Origin: Rhizobium sp. P40RR-XXII
GTDB taxonomy: Bacteria > Pseudomonadota > Alphaproteobacteria > Rhizobiales > Rhizobiaceae
NCBI RefSeq assembly: GCF_012641405.1
Contig: NZ_JABAII010000024.1
Location: 1-64,000 of the forward strand
DNA length: 64,000 nt
Direction: 5' to 3'
Positions 40,730-49,680 of the stretch are shown here, piece by piece. The notes beneath the pieces were generated by a model. The model had not been told where the DNA came from. It did no database searches and saw only the letters and a list, made by a program, of their open reading frames with translations. Positions within the stretch are counted from its first letter, which is position 1, and each line of letters begins with the position of its first letter. A program made the translations under genes and the position numbers.

Positions 40730-41878
40730 ATGGGCGAGGGGCGTGGCGAACAGGGAAAATCCAGATCCATCCTGATTGCAGGGGCAGGGCCGGTCGGCCT
40801 GACCGCCGCGCTTGAACTCGCCCGACGCGGCTATAGGCCCCGCATCGTCGACGATGGCGCCGGCCCGACACCCACGGAAGAGAGCCGGGCGCTCGGTGTC
40901 AATGCCCGCACGCTGACGTTGCTGTCTCCCTCCGGCGTTGCAGAACGCATCCTCGCCGCCGCCCAGCCGATCGAGCGCTTTCGCGTCCGCTCGGACGAGA
41001 AAATCCTTGTCCAATTGGATACCCGAGAGGTGAAGGGCCGCTTCAGCGCAATTCAAGCCTTGTCGCAGGGCGCCACCGAGTGCCTGTTGATGGAGGCGCT
41101 TTCGGCCTACGGCATCTCACCCGAATGGCAGACGGCCGTGGTTGCGGAAGCCATATCGGACTTCCGGAAGCCGGAGGTCACACTGCGCCGGAGCGACGGC
41201 ATGCCGGAGACGGTGCGACCGGATATCCTGATCGGTGCCGACGGCGCGCATTCGGCCGTTCGCAAGGCGATGGGCGCCGGCTTCCCGGGCGAGGCTCTGG
41301 AGGCCTATTTCTATCTTGCCGATTTTCGCTATGCGGAGCCGGTCGATACCCATTACGGCGAAATCTCGCTCTTCGATCCCGGCATGATTGGGCGCCTGCC
41401 TGTTGCGGCCGAGATCCTCCGCTATATCTCGACGCTGGAGGATTTCGAAAGCCGCATCGTCCATCCGGCCACCATTGCACAGAGGACCTGGGCTTCGCAG
41501 TTTCGCATCAGTTTCCGTCATGTCGAGCCGATGGCGAAAGGGAATGTCTTCCTGGCCGGCGATGCCGCGCATATCCACTCGCCAGCCGGCGCACGCGGCA
41601 TGAATCTCGGCATCGAAGATGCCTGCTGGCTTGCCTGGCTCATTGCGGAAGGCCGCGAACAGGAGTATTCGGCCTTGAGAATTCCCGCCGTGACGCTGGT
41701 ATTGAAGCAGACCTACGGCCTGACGCGACTGGTGACCATGAGAAATCCGCTGGCAATTGCGGCGCGCAATTTGTTTGCGCCGCTATTCCTGCGCTTTCGC
41801 CCGGCGCGTCGGACGTTGCTTCGAAGCGTTGCCGGTTATGATACGCCGAGACCACCCTGGATCGACTGGGCCGAATAA
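40730..41878 (+). CDS. FAD-dependent aromatic monooxygenase (PheA/TfdB/UbiH-type)
   Basis: A 382-residue group A flavoprotein hydroxylase. It has the GxGxxG FAD motif ILIAGAGPVGLTAALELARRG (about residues 14-34), the DG motif IGADGAHSAVRKAMG (about 165-179) and the second FAD motif FLAGDAAHIHSPAGARGMN (about 279-297). Such enzymes hydroxylate phenols or ubiquinone intermediates with NAD(P)H and O2. The substrate is not evident. It lies in a short operon between sco and prmA. Confidence 0.85.
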   Translation: MGEGRGEQGKSRSILIAGAGPVGLTAALELARRGYRPRIVDDGAGPTPTEESRALGVNARTLTLLSPSGVAERILAAAQPIERFRVRSDEKILVQLDTREVKGRFSAIQALSQGATECLLMEALSAYGISPEWQTAVVAEAISDFRKPEVTLRRSDGMPETVRPDILIGADGAHSAVRKAMGAGFPGEALEAYFYLADFRYAEPVDTHYGEISLFDPGMIGRLPVAAEILRYISTLEDFESRIVHPATIAQRTWASQFRISFRHVEPMAKGNVFLAGDAAHIHSPAGARGMNLGIEDACWLAWLIAEGREQEYSALRIPAVTLVLKQTYGLTRLVTMRNPLAIAARNLFAPLFLRFRPARRTLLRSVAGYDTPRPPWIDWAE

Positions 41879-41898
41879 GAACGAGAAAGAGCGACGAG

Positions 41899-42777
41899 TT
41901 GAGCGAAATCCGCCTTTATGTAACGACGACCGAGAAAAAGGCCGCGCAGGTCCTGGATCTGATGACGCCGGTATTCGAAGACGAAGAATTGCCGATCGCA
42001 ACGACGGAAATCGACGAAAAGAACGACATCTGGGAAGCGTCGATCTATCTCTATGCCGTGGATGAAGAGGAAGTGCGCGGTCGTTTTGAAGCGCTTCTGA
42101 AGCCCACCTTCGCCGAACTCCCCATTCAAAAGGAAGTACTTCCGGACATCGACTGGATTGCCAAGTCGCTGGAAGGGCTGAAGCCGGTTCGCGCCGGCCG
42201 CTTCCTCGTGCATGGTTCGCATGACCGCGACAAGGTCGGCCCCAGCGATATCGCCATCGAGATCGAGGCCGGACAGGCCTTCGGCACCGGCCATCATGGG
42301 ACGACGGCGGGCTGCCTGGAGACGATCGAGAAGGTTCTCGTCAGCCGCCGCGTGCGCAACGCGCTCGATCTCGGCACCGGCAGCGGCGTGCTGGCGATCG
42401 CCGTGCGCAAGCTGCGCAACATTCCGGTTCTGGCGACGGATATCGACCCTGTCGCCGTTCGCGTCGCCCGGGAAAATGTCCGCAGCAACGGGATTGCCTC
42501 GGGTATCGCGCTGGAGACGGCGCCGGGCTTTCATTCCACGGCCTTTTCCCGCCATGGACCGTTCGATCTGGTCATCGCCAATATTCTGGCGCGCCCGCTC
42601 ATCAAGATGGCACCGCAGCTCGTGGCACATCTGGCGCCGGGTGGCTCGGTCATCCTATCGGGTATCCTGGCGGAGCAGCGCTGGAAGGTGCTGGCTGCCT
42701 ATAACGGCGCGAACATGCGCCATGTGCGCACGATCTGGCGCAACGGCTGGGTCACAATCCATCTCGACCGGCCTTGA
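41899..42777 (+). CDS. prmA: ribosomal protein L11 methyltransferase PrmA
   Basis: A 292-residue SAM methyltransferase that trimethylates ribosomal protein L11. Motifs are AFGTGHHGTT, the SAM loop LDLGTGSGVLAIAVRKL (about 157-173), ATDIDPVAVRVARENV and the catalytic region LVIANILARPL. The start is a TTG (MSEIRLYVTT) set by its match to the family N-terminus. It follows the monooxygenase by 20 bases. Confidence 0.94.
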   Translation: MSEIRLYVTTTEKKAAQVLDLMTPVFEDEELPIATTEIDEKNDIWEASIYLYAVDEEEVRGRFEALLKPTFAELPIQKEVLPDIDWIAKSLEGLKPVRAGRFLVHGSHDRDKVGPSDIAIEIEAGQAFGTGHHGTTAGCLETIEKVLVSRRVRNALDLGTGSGVLAIAVRKLRNIPVLATDIDPVAVRVARENVRSNGIASGIALETAPGFHSTAFSRHGPFDLVIANILARPLIKMAPQLVAHLAPGGSVILSGILAEQRWKVLAAYNGANMRHVRTIWRNGWVTIHLDRP

Positions 42778-42825
42778 GCCGGTCGCTTCCCGCTATCCCA
42801 ATCGCAGGTAATAAGATCGCAGGTA

Positions 42826-42965
42826 ATAAAAAAAGGCGGTGCCGAGGCACCGCCTTGAAGATCGGCTTTCACCGATCTTGCCCGCGAGCGTGTGGAGGAG
42901 GAGTGCTCAAGCGGGCTCTAGCGCTCTGGTCACGATCCGGAAGGGAGGAGGAGAACCGGATTGCG
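42826..42965 (-). ncRNA. candidate alpha-r14/cuckoo-type trans-acting sRNA with two anti-Shine-Dalgarno loops
   Basis: Read on the reverse strand, four hairpins follow one another. Hairpin 1 (42935-42961) has stem ATCCGG/CCGGAT and a loop with CCTCCTCCC. Hairpin 2 (42880-42916) has stem GCCCGC..GAGC/GCTC..GCGGGC and a loop with CTCCTCCTCC. Hairpin 3 (42858-42879) is AAGATCGG/CCGATCTT, and a rho-independent terminator comes last. CCUCCUCCC loops pair with Shine-Dalgarno sequences and define the alphaproteobacterial alpha-r14/cuckoo RNAs, which reduce translation of many mRNAs. The 5' end is approximate. It starts about 35 bases after the stop of a tiny basic protein and may be processed from its mRNA. 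Confidence 0.75.
42828..42856 (-). terminator. rho-independent terminator of the sRNA locus
   Basis: The stem AAGGCGGTGC with GCACCGCCTT (loop CGAG) is followed on the reverse strand by a run of seven T. It faces the small-protein/sRNA unit and also lies 50 bases after prmA. Confidence 0.88.
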
Positions 42966-42996
42966 ATCGATATAGAACGCGTAGCTCGTAAATTTC

Positions 42997-43137
42997 TTAG
43001 CGGCGACCGCCGCGGCTTGCGCCGATTGCCTTCGAGGTTTCGACTTCGAGCTGACGAAGCGAACCGACGGAGTGGCGTACGGTGCGACGCTCGCCAGCCA
43101 GCGCCGGGCTAACATATGCGGAGCGGGTGATAGGCAT
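42997..43137 (-). CDS. 46-residue Arg-rich small protein upstream of the sRNA (DUF1127-like?)
   Basis: An ATG 11 bases after AAGGA opens a 46-codon frame for a basic protein (eight Arg, ending GGRR). The segment LRQLEVETSKAIGASRG keeps the L-x2-L-x7-IG-x-SR spacing of DUF1127 proteins, although the usual LDDR/DIG acidic residues are missing. In other alphaproteobacteria small DUF1127 proteins are encoded directly upstream of cuckoo sRNAs and can act as RNA-binding partners; this gene has that position. Coding status rests on the Shine-Dalgarno, the context and the motif spacing. Confidence 0.6.
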   Translation of the reverse strand: MPITRSAYVSPALAGERRTVRHSVGSLRQLEVETSKAIGASRGGRR

Positions 43138-43479
43138 TGTCTTCAAGTCCTTGTTCGAGTGGGTTCGTCGTGAACCCCGTTTGATGCGGCGGATATAGCG
43201 ACTCGCTCGCCGGCGTGGCAGGGGGGCACTTTCATGGGAGCTATGCGCGATATGCATATTTCGTGCCGTGAAGTTGTCATATTTGATCGGTGATGCTCAC
43301 GAAATGGGCGGATTCGTTAACGGCAAAGAGGGGAGCTGCGGCACTTGAGAGGGGTCCGATGGCTCGCTGCCGCGCATATCGCCGCTACGACCGAAAATCC
43401 CGTCGCGCTTCCGGCCATCATGCTCTAACATACTGGCACCATTCGGTTTCACGGATCTCCATCAGTCTCGGATCAGCTC
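43138..43479. other. divergent intergenic region between the small-protein/sRNA unit and pepP
   Basis: No gene is supported. It should contain the promoter of the sRNA unit (reverse) and of pepP (forward). On the reverse strand a CTATAT (43193-43198) resembles a rhizobial -10, but the matching -35 is poor. ATGACAAC followed by ATATGCATAT (43254-43282) is an alternative. Neither is convincing. Confidence 0.35.
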
Positions 43480-45315
43480 ATGTTTCAGTCTTTCGACGTC
43501 ACCTCCACTCCGCAATTCGGTCGCGAGCGTGTCGCCGGCTTGCGTGCCGCCTTCGGCGATCTCGGCATCGACGGCTTCCTCGTGCCGCGTGCTGACGAGT
43601 ATCAGGGCGAGTATGTGCCCAAATGCTCGGAGCGCCTGGCATGGCTCACGGGGTTCACTGGATCGGCAGGTGTTGCGCTTATCACACACTCCCAGGCCGT
43701 GGTTTTCGTGGATGGCCGTTATGTGACGCAGCTTGCCGAGCAAGTGGACCAAAGTGTTTTCACCGGCGGCGATCTGGTAAACGAGCCGCCGCATATCTGG
43801 TTGCCGCGCCACGCGAAAAAGGGCTTCCGGCTCGGCATCGATCCGTGGCTGCATACGGGCGCGGAAGTACGCCGGCTTGAAAAGGCATTGGCTGAGATCG
43901 ACGGCAAGCTCGTTTTCCTCCCCTACAATCCGCTCGACAAGCTCTGGACGGACCGGCCGGCCGAGCCGCTTGGCGGCGTCATCATCCAGGATATCGGCCA
44001 GGCCGGCGTCCTGGCCAGGGACAAGCTTGCGAAGATCGCAGCCAATCTCAAGGAAAAGAACCTCAAGGCGGTGCTGATTACCGATCCGTCCTCGGTCGCC
44101 TGGATCTTCAATATCCGCGGCAGCGACGTGCCGCACACGCCGCATCCCCTGGCGCGCGCCATCATTTACGCGGAAGGCGAGGCCGAACTCTTCCTCGACA
44201 AGCGCAAGACGAAGGTCGAAGCGGAGGCTTACCTCACGCAGATCTGCAAGCAGCTGCCGCCGTCCGAACTCGTCAAGCGACTGGGAGGGGCGGCTGCAAA
44301 TAGCGGGCGAATCCTGATCGATCCGGATCTCGCCTCCTATGCCCTGACGGATATCGTTCGTCAGCAGGGCGGCGAAGTCGTCGAGGGCAATGACCCCGCC
44401 AAGCTGCCGCGCGCCTGCAAGAATGCCGCTGAAATCAATGGATCGGCCGCCGCCCATCTGCAGGATGGCGCCGCCATGGTCGAATTTCTTTACTGGCTGG
44501 AGACGAGCAAGCCGGGGACGGTGACGGAAATCGGCGCGGCTGAACGGCTGGAAGCCTGCCGCGCCCGCGTCGGCGAAAGCATGCAGAACCCGCTGAAGGA
44601 CATCTCCTTCGATACGATCTCCGGCGCCGGCGAGCATGCGGCCATCATGCATTACCGCGTGACGACAGCGAGCGACCGGCTGATCCAGGCCGGCGAACTG
44701 TTTCTCATCGATTCAGGCGCGCAATATATCAACGGCACGACGGATATCACCCGCACCGTCGGTATCGGTGCCGTCTCAGAAGAGCAGAAGCGTCTCTTCA
44801 CGCTGGTGCTCAAGGGAATGATCGCCATCAGCACGGCGCGTTTCCCGAAGGGCACGCGTGGCTGCGATCTCGATCCACTGGCGCGTATTGCCCTCTGGAA
44901 GGCGGGCGTCGATTTCGCCCATGGCACGGGCCACGGCGTCGGCTCCTATCTTTCGGTGCACGAGGGGCCGCAGCGCATCGCGCGCCTTGCGGTGCAAGAG
45001 CTGCTTCCCGGCATGATCCTTTCCAACGAGCCCGGCTATTATCGTCCGGGTCACTTCGGCATCCGCATCGAAAACCTGATCTATATCCGCGATCCGGAGG
45101 AGATCGAGGGCGGCGACATGCCGATGCTGGGTTTCGAGACCTTGACCTTCTGCCCGATCGATCGCGGCCTGGTTCTGGTCGAGCTGCTGACGCATGAAGA
45201 GCTAAATTGGCTGAACGACTATCACGCGAAGACGCGCGAGGCGCTGATGCCGCTGATCCATGATCACGACGTCCGGGCATGGCTGGAAAACGCCACGCTC
45301 GCGCTCAGTCACTGA
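43480..45315 (+). CDS. pepP: Xaa-Pro aminopeptidase P (M24B)
   Basis: A 611-residue metallopeptidase of the eukaryotic APP1-like type, which removes N-terminal residues before proline. Two creatinase-like N-terminal domains precede the pita-bread catalytic domain. Metal ligands are the two Asp in DSGAQYINGTTDITRTV, the His in FAHGTGHGVGSYLSVHE, the Glu in LSNEPGYYRPGHFGIRIEN and the Glu in FETLTFCPID. E. coli PepP has 441 residues; the longer form is common in rhizobia. The upstream Shine-Dalgarno is weak. Confidence 0.93.
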   Translation: MFQSFDVTSTPQFGRERVAGLRAAFGDLGIDGFLVPRADEYQGEYVPKCSERLAWLTGFTGSAGVALITHSQAVVFVDGRYVTQLAEQVDQSVFTGGDLVNEPPHIWLPRHAKKGFRLGIDPWLHTGAEVRRLEKALAEIDGKLVFLPYNPLDKLWTDRPAEPLGGVIIQDIGQAGVLARDKLAKIAANLKEKNLKAVLITDPSSVAWIFNIRGSDVPHTPHPLARAIIYAEGEAELFLDKRKTKVEAEAYLTQICKQLPPSELVKRLGGAAANSGRILIDPDLASYALTDIVRQQGGEVVEGNDPAKLPRACKNAAEINGSAAAHLQDGAAMVEFLYWLETSKPGTVTEIGAAERLEACRARVGESMQNPLKDISFDTISGAGEHAAIMHYRVTTASDRLIQAGELFLIDSGAQYINGTTDITRTVGIGAVSEEQKRLFTLVLKGMIAISTARFPKGTRGCDLDPLARIALWKAGVDFAHGTGHGVGSYLSVHEGPQRIARLAVQELLPGMILSNEPGYYRPGHFGIRIENLIYIRDPEEIEGGDMPMLGFETLTFCPIDRGLVLVELLTHEELNWLNDYHAKTREALMPLIHDHDVRAWLENATLALSH

Positions 45316-45324
45316 GAAACACGA

Positions 45325-45359
45325 ACCCCATCCCGCTTCGAAACGGGATGGGGTCTTTT
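45325..45359. terminator. terminator between pepP and azlD
   Basis: An 11-bp stem, ACCCCATCCCG with CGGGATGGGGT, is followed by CTTTTC on the forward strand. The genes converge, so it may serve both; the reverse side has no T run. Confidence 0.8.
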
Positions 45360-45365
45360 CGGGTC

Positions 45366-45677
45366 TCAAGCGCCGATGGAATGGCGCCACGCCATGACGA
45401 CGATCCATCCTGCGACCAGCATATAGGTCGAGGGGTAGCGCAGCCCGACGAGAAGGGCCGCGAGCATCGCCACCTTGGTATCCCAGCCGCCGATGAAAAA
45501 GGCGGGGGCGACGAGGGTCGTCAGCACGGCGGCGGGCACGGCATTCAACGCGGCTTCGACGCGCGGCGGAATGCGGGTCATCTTGACGATCAGGATATAG
45601 CCGCCGATGCGCGTCAGGAAAGTCACCACAGCGGCTGCGGCAATCAGCACGACCATATGCGGATTGAAATCGAGCAT
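45366..45677 (-). CDS. azlD: AzlD family branched-chain amino acid exporter subunit
   Basis: A 103-residue membrane protein with four hydrophobic helices. It is the small partner of AzlC in a two-component exporter of branched-chain amino acids and analogues. The family signature is VTFLTRIGGYILI near residues 18-30. A GAGG precedes its ATG. The gene begins two bases after the azlC stop, so the two are co-translated. Confidence 0.88.
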   Translation of the reverse strand: MLDFNPHMVVLIAAAAVVTFLTRIGGYILIVKMTRIPPRVEAALNAVPAAVLTTLVAPAFFIGGWDTKVAMLAALLVGLRYPSTYMLVAGWIVVMAWRHSIGA

Positions 45678-45679
45678 GG

Positions 45680-46402
45680 TCAGACCTCGTGGCTTTCGTG
45701 CGCGATATCCGGCTTGCGATTCGCCTTTACCGGCGGCAGCATTGCAGCGAGTGCGACGCCTGCCAATGCACCGATGCTGACATGCCAGGGCGAGCCGACA
45801 TAGCGATGGGCGATGGCTGATGCGACTGCGCTGACGGCGACGACCGGCAGAAAGTTGTCGCGCGTGCGGAAGCCCATGACGATGCCTAGGAAATAGACCG
45901 GCAGCAGGATATCGAGACCGATGGCCTTCGGGTCGCCGATCAAGCTGCCGAGAAGGCCGCCGATCAGGCTGATCAGCACCCAGGGAACATAGATCACCGC
46001 GGCAAAGCCGATATACCAGGCGAAGCTCACGGTCTTGCCGCTCTCATGGCGCTTGATCGTCTCGGCGAATTGCGGATCGACCAGCAGGAAGAAGGTGAAG
46101 AACTTCTCCACCGCCGAAAAATGCCTGATATAGCGGGCGATCGCCGCCGAATAGAGGACGTGGCGGAAGTTCACCGCCAGGATCGACAGCACGATGAGCC
46201 AAGCCTGGACATGGTTGCCGAAGAGGTCCAGCCCGACCATCTGGCTGGCGCCGGCATAGACGGTGCCGCTCATCAGGGTCAACTCGCCGAGCGACATGCC
46301 TTGGTCGCGCGCCAACGCACCGAACAGGGCGCCGAAAGGCGCTGCGGCGAGGCCGACGGGAATGCCGCCCTTCAATCCGTCAAGAAATTCCGCGCGACTC
46401 AT
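45680..46402 (-). CDS. azlC: AzlC family branched-chain amino acid exporter subunit
   Basis: A 240-residue inner-membrane protein, the large AzlC/YgaZ-type subunit. About six to seven transmembrane segments are visible, with the family regions GGIPVGLAAAPFGALFGALA and SGTVYAGASQMVGL and the conserved NFRHVLYSAA. The start (MSRAEFLDG) follows AAGGA. The frame is open 52 codons further upstream with no domain content there. Specificity for branched-chain amino acids is family knowledge, not read from this sequence. Confidence 0.9.
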   Translation of the reverse strand: MSRAEFLDGLKGGIPVGLAAAPFGALFGALARDQGMSLGELTLMSGTVYAGASQMVGLDLFGNHVQAWLIVLSILAVNFRHVLYSAAIARYIRHFSAVEKFFTFFLLVDPQFAETIKRHESGKTVSFAWYIGFAAVIYVPWVLISLIGGLLGSLIGDPKAIGLDILLPVYFLGIVMGFRTRDNFLPVVAVSAVASAIAHRYVGSPWHVSIGALAGVALAAMLPPVKANRKPDIAHESHEV

Positions 46403-46634
46403 GGTCCGCTCTGTCCTTCGTGGAAAAACCGGCTTTGCTCCGGATGCGGTGTCGAGGGCGCGGATCCCGCATGGGGAACGACGACGTTGCACCCTTGCGC
46501 ATTTGCTTCCGCGCTGTTCAATGGCGGGACGTGTAAGCCGTGTGCGCCGGGCCAGCAATTGAATTTACTTGATGGATCAATTGATTTCTTTGATCCAGCG
46601 CTTTGAGACCGCTCACAAAATGAGAGATGAACAG

Positions 46635-46904
46635 ATGAAGAAGATCACCTTTTCGAAGGAGGAGAAGGCAGCCATGGTCGCGCGCCTTCAGCGCTATTTC
46701 GCTGATGAACTGGACCAGACGCTCGGCTCGTTGCCCACCGAGTTCCTGCTCGATTTCTTCACCGCCGAGTTCGGGCCGTATTATTACAATCAAGGTCTTC
46801 GGGATGCCCATGCCGCATTGGTAAGCAAGATGGAAGACTTCGGTGAGGCAATCTATCTGCTGGAGAAGGAAGAGAGCGTCCATTCCCGGTCGGCGAAGCC
46901 GTAA
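46635..46904 (+). CDS. DUF2164 family protein
   Basis: An 89-residue protein. MKKITFSKEEKAAMVARLQR at the start and LLDFFTAEFGPYYYNQGLRDA in the middle match the uncharacterised DUF2164 family. Starts 15 to 66 bases upstream are open in frame, but the family begins at the chosen ATG. It lies divergent from azlC and convergent with the phosphotransferase gene. Function unknown; no membrane segment or signal peptide. Confidence 0.75.
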   Translation: MKKITFSKEEKAAMVARLQRYFADELDQTLGSLPTEFLLDFFTAEFGPYYYNQGLRDAHAALVSKMEDFGEAIYLLEKEESVHSRSAKP

Positions 46905-46916
46905 GGCGATATACGC

Positions 46917-47711
46917 TCAATCCGGTGAGTTACGGCTGATCATCTTCATAAGGTTGTCCGCTTCATCCGAAACGCCCTCGGACAATCGCGCCGCCGCGAC
47001 GTAAGGAAGCCAACCCAAAATGGCGGCACGGTTTTCATCGCCGTAGGCATCGAGGTAGGCCGCCGCCAGGCCGTTGTCATAGGAATGTATAAGAACATAG
47101 CTCCGGCAGACATCGGCAAAGGGATCTCCGCAGCAAGCATCGAGCCAATCGATCACGGTTACCCGCTCGAGCGATCCGAGCACATTCCACGGATGAAAAT
47201 CGCCATGGCAAAGCCTGTCGCCATCCGGCAAGCGATGAAGCCTAAACAAGAGATGCTGTCGCTGGGCTTCGTTCAATTGCACGGCGCGCTCAATGTCACG
47301 ATGCAAGCGCGATTTCAGAGCAGGAAGACCAACCCCGCTGTGTTCATGGATTTTTCGATGCGTAGCTGCCAAAACATTCAGATGGGCTAGTGCCTGCAAT
47401 GGCTTTTGGGCGATCGCGTCACCAAAGGTTCGGCCCTCGACGCGTGTCATGACCAAGCCCCAGCGACCTTCAAACTCGCCAACACTTCGGACTCTTGGAG
47501 CATTGACTTCCAAGTTCTCCAGGATTGCGAGGGTCGCCGCTTCCCGAAAAGCCGCGGCCTTCGATGCGTCGACCTTCCATAATTTCAGGACCAGCTCGCC
47601 GTATTCATAGACTTCCGCCTCCTTGCCGGCCCCAAGGAGGCTTCCACGTTCGCTGGAGATCATCGCGCTAACCTCGTTCAGATCGTTGCCCGAAGGCATT
47701 CTATCGAACAT
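46917..47711 (-). CDS. aminoglycoside phosphotransferase-like (APH family) kinase
   Basis: A 264-residue small-molecule kinase fold. The Brenner motif CHGDFHPWNVL (catalytic Asp) and the metal motif VIDWLDACCGDPFADV are intact, as is an N-terminal LLGAGKEAEVYEYGELVLKLW nucleotide site. Relatives include choline/ethanolamine and aminoglycoside kinases. No resistance-gene neighbourhood or mobile element is present, so a chromosomal metabolic kinase is as likely as drug resistance. The Shine-Dalgarno is weak, so the start is uncertain by a few codons. Confidence 0.8.
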   Translation of the reverse strand: MFDRMPSGNDLNEVSAMISSERGSLLGAGKEAEVYEYGELVLKLWKVDASKAAAFREAATLAILENLEVNAPRVRSVGEFEGRWGLVMTRVEGRTFGDAIAQKPLQALAHLNVLAATHRKIHEHSGVGLPALKSRLHRDIERAVQLNEAQRQHLLFRLHRLPDGDRLCHGDFHPWNVLGSLERVTVIDWLDACCGDPFADVCRSYVLIHSYDNGLAAAYLDAYGDENRAAILGWLPYVAAARLSEGVSDEADNLMKMISRNSPD

Positions 47712-47759
47712 TCGAGCCGAAGAGCAAAACTGGCCGCGGATAAGTTGGCAGCTATTTGG

Positions 47760-48581
47760 CTACTTCTTCGGTTGAAACGTATGCTCAATAGCCGGGAAGG
47801 TGCGGGCCTTCACTTCCTCGGCATAGGCTTCCACGGCCTTTGAGACCAGGGGCGCCAGCTCCGCGAAATGCTTGACGAAGCGCGGCTTGAAATCATTGAA
47901 GAGGCCGAGCATGTCGTCGGAAACGAGGATCTGTCCGTCGCAGGCGGCCGATGCGCCGATGCCGATGGTGGGAATGGCGACGGCGGCGGTGATCTCGCGT
48001 GCGAGCGGTTCGACCGTGCCTTCGATCACCATTGCGAAGGCACCGGCCTCGGCGACCGCCATGGCGTCGCGCCGGATCTTGTCTGCCTCCTTGTCCGAGC
48101 GGCCGAGCGAGCGATAGCCGCCGGTGGTATTCACCTGCTGCGGCATGAGCCCGACATGGCCGAAGACCGGAATGCCGCGAGAGGTGAGAAACGCCACGGT
48201 TTCGGCCATTTCCTCGCCACCCTCCAGCTTCACGCCATCGCAGCCAGTTTCCTTCAGGACGCGCGCGGCGTTGCGGAAGGCCTGCTCCTTCGATTCCTGG
48301 TAGGAGCCGAAGGGGAGGTCGACGATGACGCAGGCGTGCTTGGCACCACGCACGACGGCCTGGCCGTGGGCGATCATCATATCGAGCGTAACGCCGACGG
48401 TCGTTTCCATGCCGTAGAGCACCATGCCGAGGGAATCACCGACCAGAAGCAGGTCGCAATGCGGATCGAGCAGGCGGGCAATCGGCGTCGTATAGGCCGT
48501 CAGGCTGACGATCAGACGCGTACCCTTCATGGTTTCGATCGCAGCGGGCGTGATGCGCTTAGTGTGTCCAACGGTGCTCAT
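47760..48581 (-). CDS. panB: ketopantoate hydroxymethyltransferase PanB
   Basis: A 273-residue enzyme transferring a hydroxymethyl group from methylene-tetrahydrofolate to alpha-ketoisovalerate, the first pantothenate step. Motifs are MIVSLTAYT-like [32 protein letters not shown] (metal Asp), [15 protein letters not shown] and the [15 protein letters not shown] catalytic region. The start at MSTVGHTKR is two bases after panC ends, so the pair forms a panCB operon on the reverse strand. Confidence 0.96.
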   Translation of the reverse strand: MSTVGHTKRITPAAIETMKGTRLIVSLTAYTTPIARLLDPHCDLLLVGDSLGMVLYGMETTVGVTLDMMIAHGQAVVRGAKHACVIVDLPFGSYQESKEQAFRNAARVLKETGCDGVKLEGGEEMAETVAFLTSRGIPVFGHVGLMPQQVNTTGGYRSLGRSDKEADKIRRDAMAVAEAGAFAMVIEGTVEPLAREITAAVAIPTIGIGASAACDGQILVSDDMLGLFNDFKPRFVKHFAELAPLVSKAVEAYAEEVKARTFPAIEHTFQPKK

Positions 48582-48582
48582 C

Positions 48583-49458
48583 TCAGGCGGCCTTTTCGTT
48601 GTTTGATGGCTTGCGGCCGATGACCTGGTTGTCAAGCAGGCGAGTGGTGCCGATGCGTACGAAAAGCGCGATCAGAATGGGCCGGCCCTGCAAGCTCGTC
48701 AGCGGCTCCAGCGTATCGGGATCACGAACGGCGGCGACTTCCGCTGTTGCCAGCGGCTCCTTTTCGATGAAAGTGCGCAGGGCCTCCTCGAGGGCGGCGG
48801 GATCGTCCGCGCCGAGATCGTAGAGCCGCTCGGCTTCCGCCAGCGTCTTCGGCACGATAACGGCGGCTGCGCGCTCCTCTTTCGAGAGATAGACGTTGCG
48901 CGAGGAGAGAGCCAGCCCATCCATATCGCGAACGGTCGGCACCGGCACGACACGAACGGGCTGCGCGAGGTCCTCGACCATGCGGCGGATAATCGCCACC
49001 TGCTGATAGTCCTTCTCGCCGAAATAGGCGCTGTCGGGCTGGACGATATTGAAGAGCTTGGTGACGACCGTGGCAACACCGGCGAAATGGCCGGGGCGAA
49101 CCGCGCCCTCCAGTTCCGCCCCAAGCTTCGGCACGTCGACGACGGTCTCCATCGGGCGCGGATACATGTCGGCGACAGCGGGTGCGAAGAGGAAATCGAC
49201 GCCGGCGTCGCGTAGCATCGCGCCGTCGTGCTCGATATCGCGCGGATATTTCGCCAGATCCTCATTGGCGCCGAACTGCAGCGGATTGACGAAGATGGAG
49301 GTAACGACGATGCCGTTCTCGGCCCTGGCGCGGGAGACCAGTTCCATGTGGCCGGCATGCAGGTAGCCCATTGTGGGAACCAGGCCGATGCGCCTGCCAG
49401 CCGCGCGATGTTCGCCGAGCCGTTCCCGCAGGGCGGCTATCGTATTGATGGTCTCCAT
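48583..49458 (-). CDS. panC: pantothenate synthetase PanC
   Basis: A 291-residue ligase joining pantoate to beta-alanine through a pantoyl-adenylate. Nucleotidyltransferase motifs are [15 protein letters not shown] (HxGH), [32 protein letters not shown] and the KMSKS-like [18 protein letters not shown] before the ATG sets the start. It is the first gene of panCB. 222 bases separate it from the divergent flippase gene. Confidence 0.96.
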   Translation of the reverse strand: METINTIAALRERLGEHRAAGRRIGLVPTMGYLHAGHMELVSRARAENGIVVTSIFVNPLQFGANEDLAKYPRDIEHDGAMLRDAGVDFLFAPAVADMYPRPMETVVDVPKLGAELEGAVRPGHFAGVATVVTKLFNIVQPDSAYFGEKDYQQVAIIRRMVEDLAQPVRVVPVPTVRDMDGLALSSRNVYLSKEERAAAVIVPKTLAEAERLYDLGADDPAALEEALRTFIEKEPLATAEVAAVRDPDTLEPLTSLQGRPILIALFVRIGTTRLLDNQVIGRKPSNNEKAA

Positions 49459-49680
49459 GATGCTCCTCCCCGGACGCGCCGCCCGGTGCATGTCCGTCTT
49501 TCGTCTTTTAATTTTGGCGGCTCTTCTAACGTGTGCGGTGCAAAAAGGCAATTCAAGGCCGCTGGCCCTGCCTGCGCCGGTTCGGCCGTCCACCGGCGAT
49601 AGTTACTTTTCGGGCTGGTACGATAACTATCCTTTCGAAGGATTAGCGGTTTCCTCAATCTTTTGCTGTTAGCTGCCTGA

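Noticed and set aside
46917-47711. Antibiotic resistance gene on a mobile element
   Set aside because: The APH fold is common in chromosomal metabolic kinases, and no insertion sequence, integron or direct repeats flank it.
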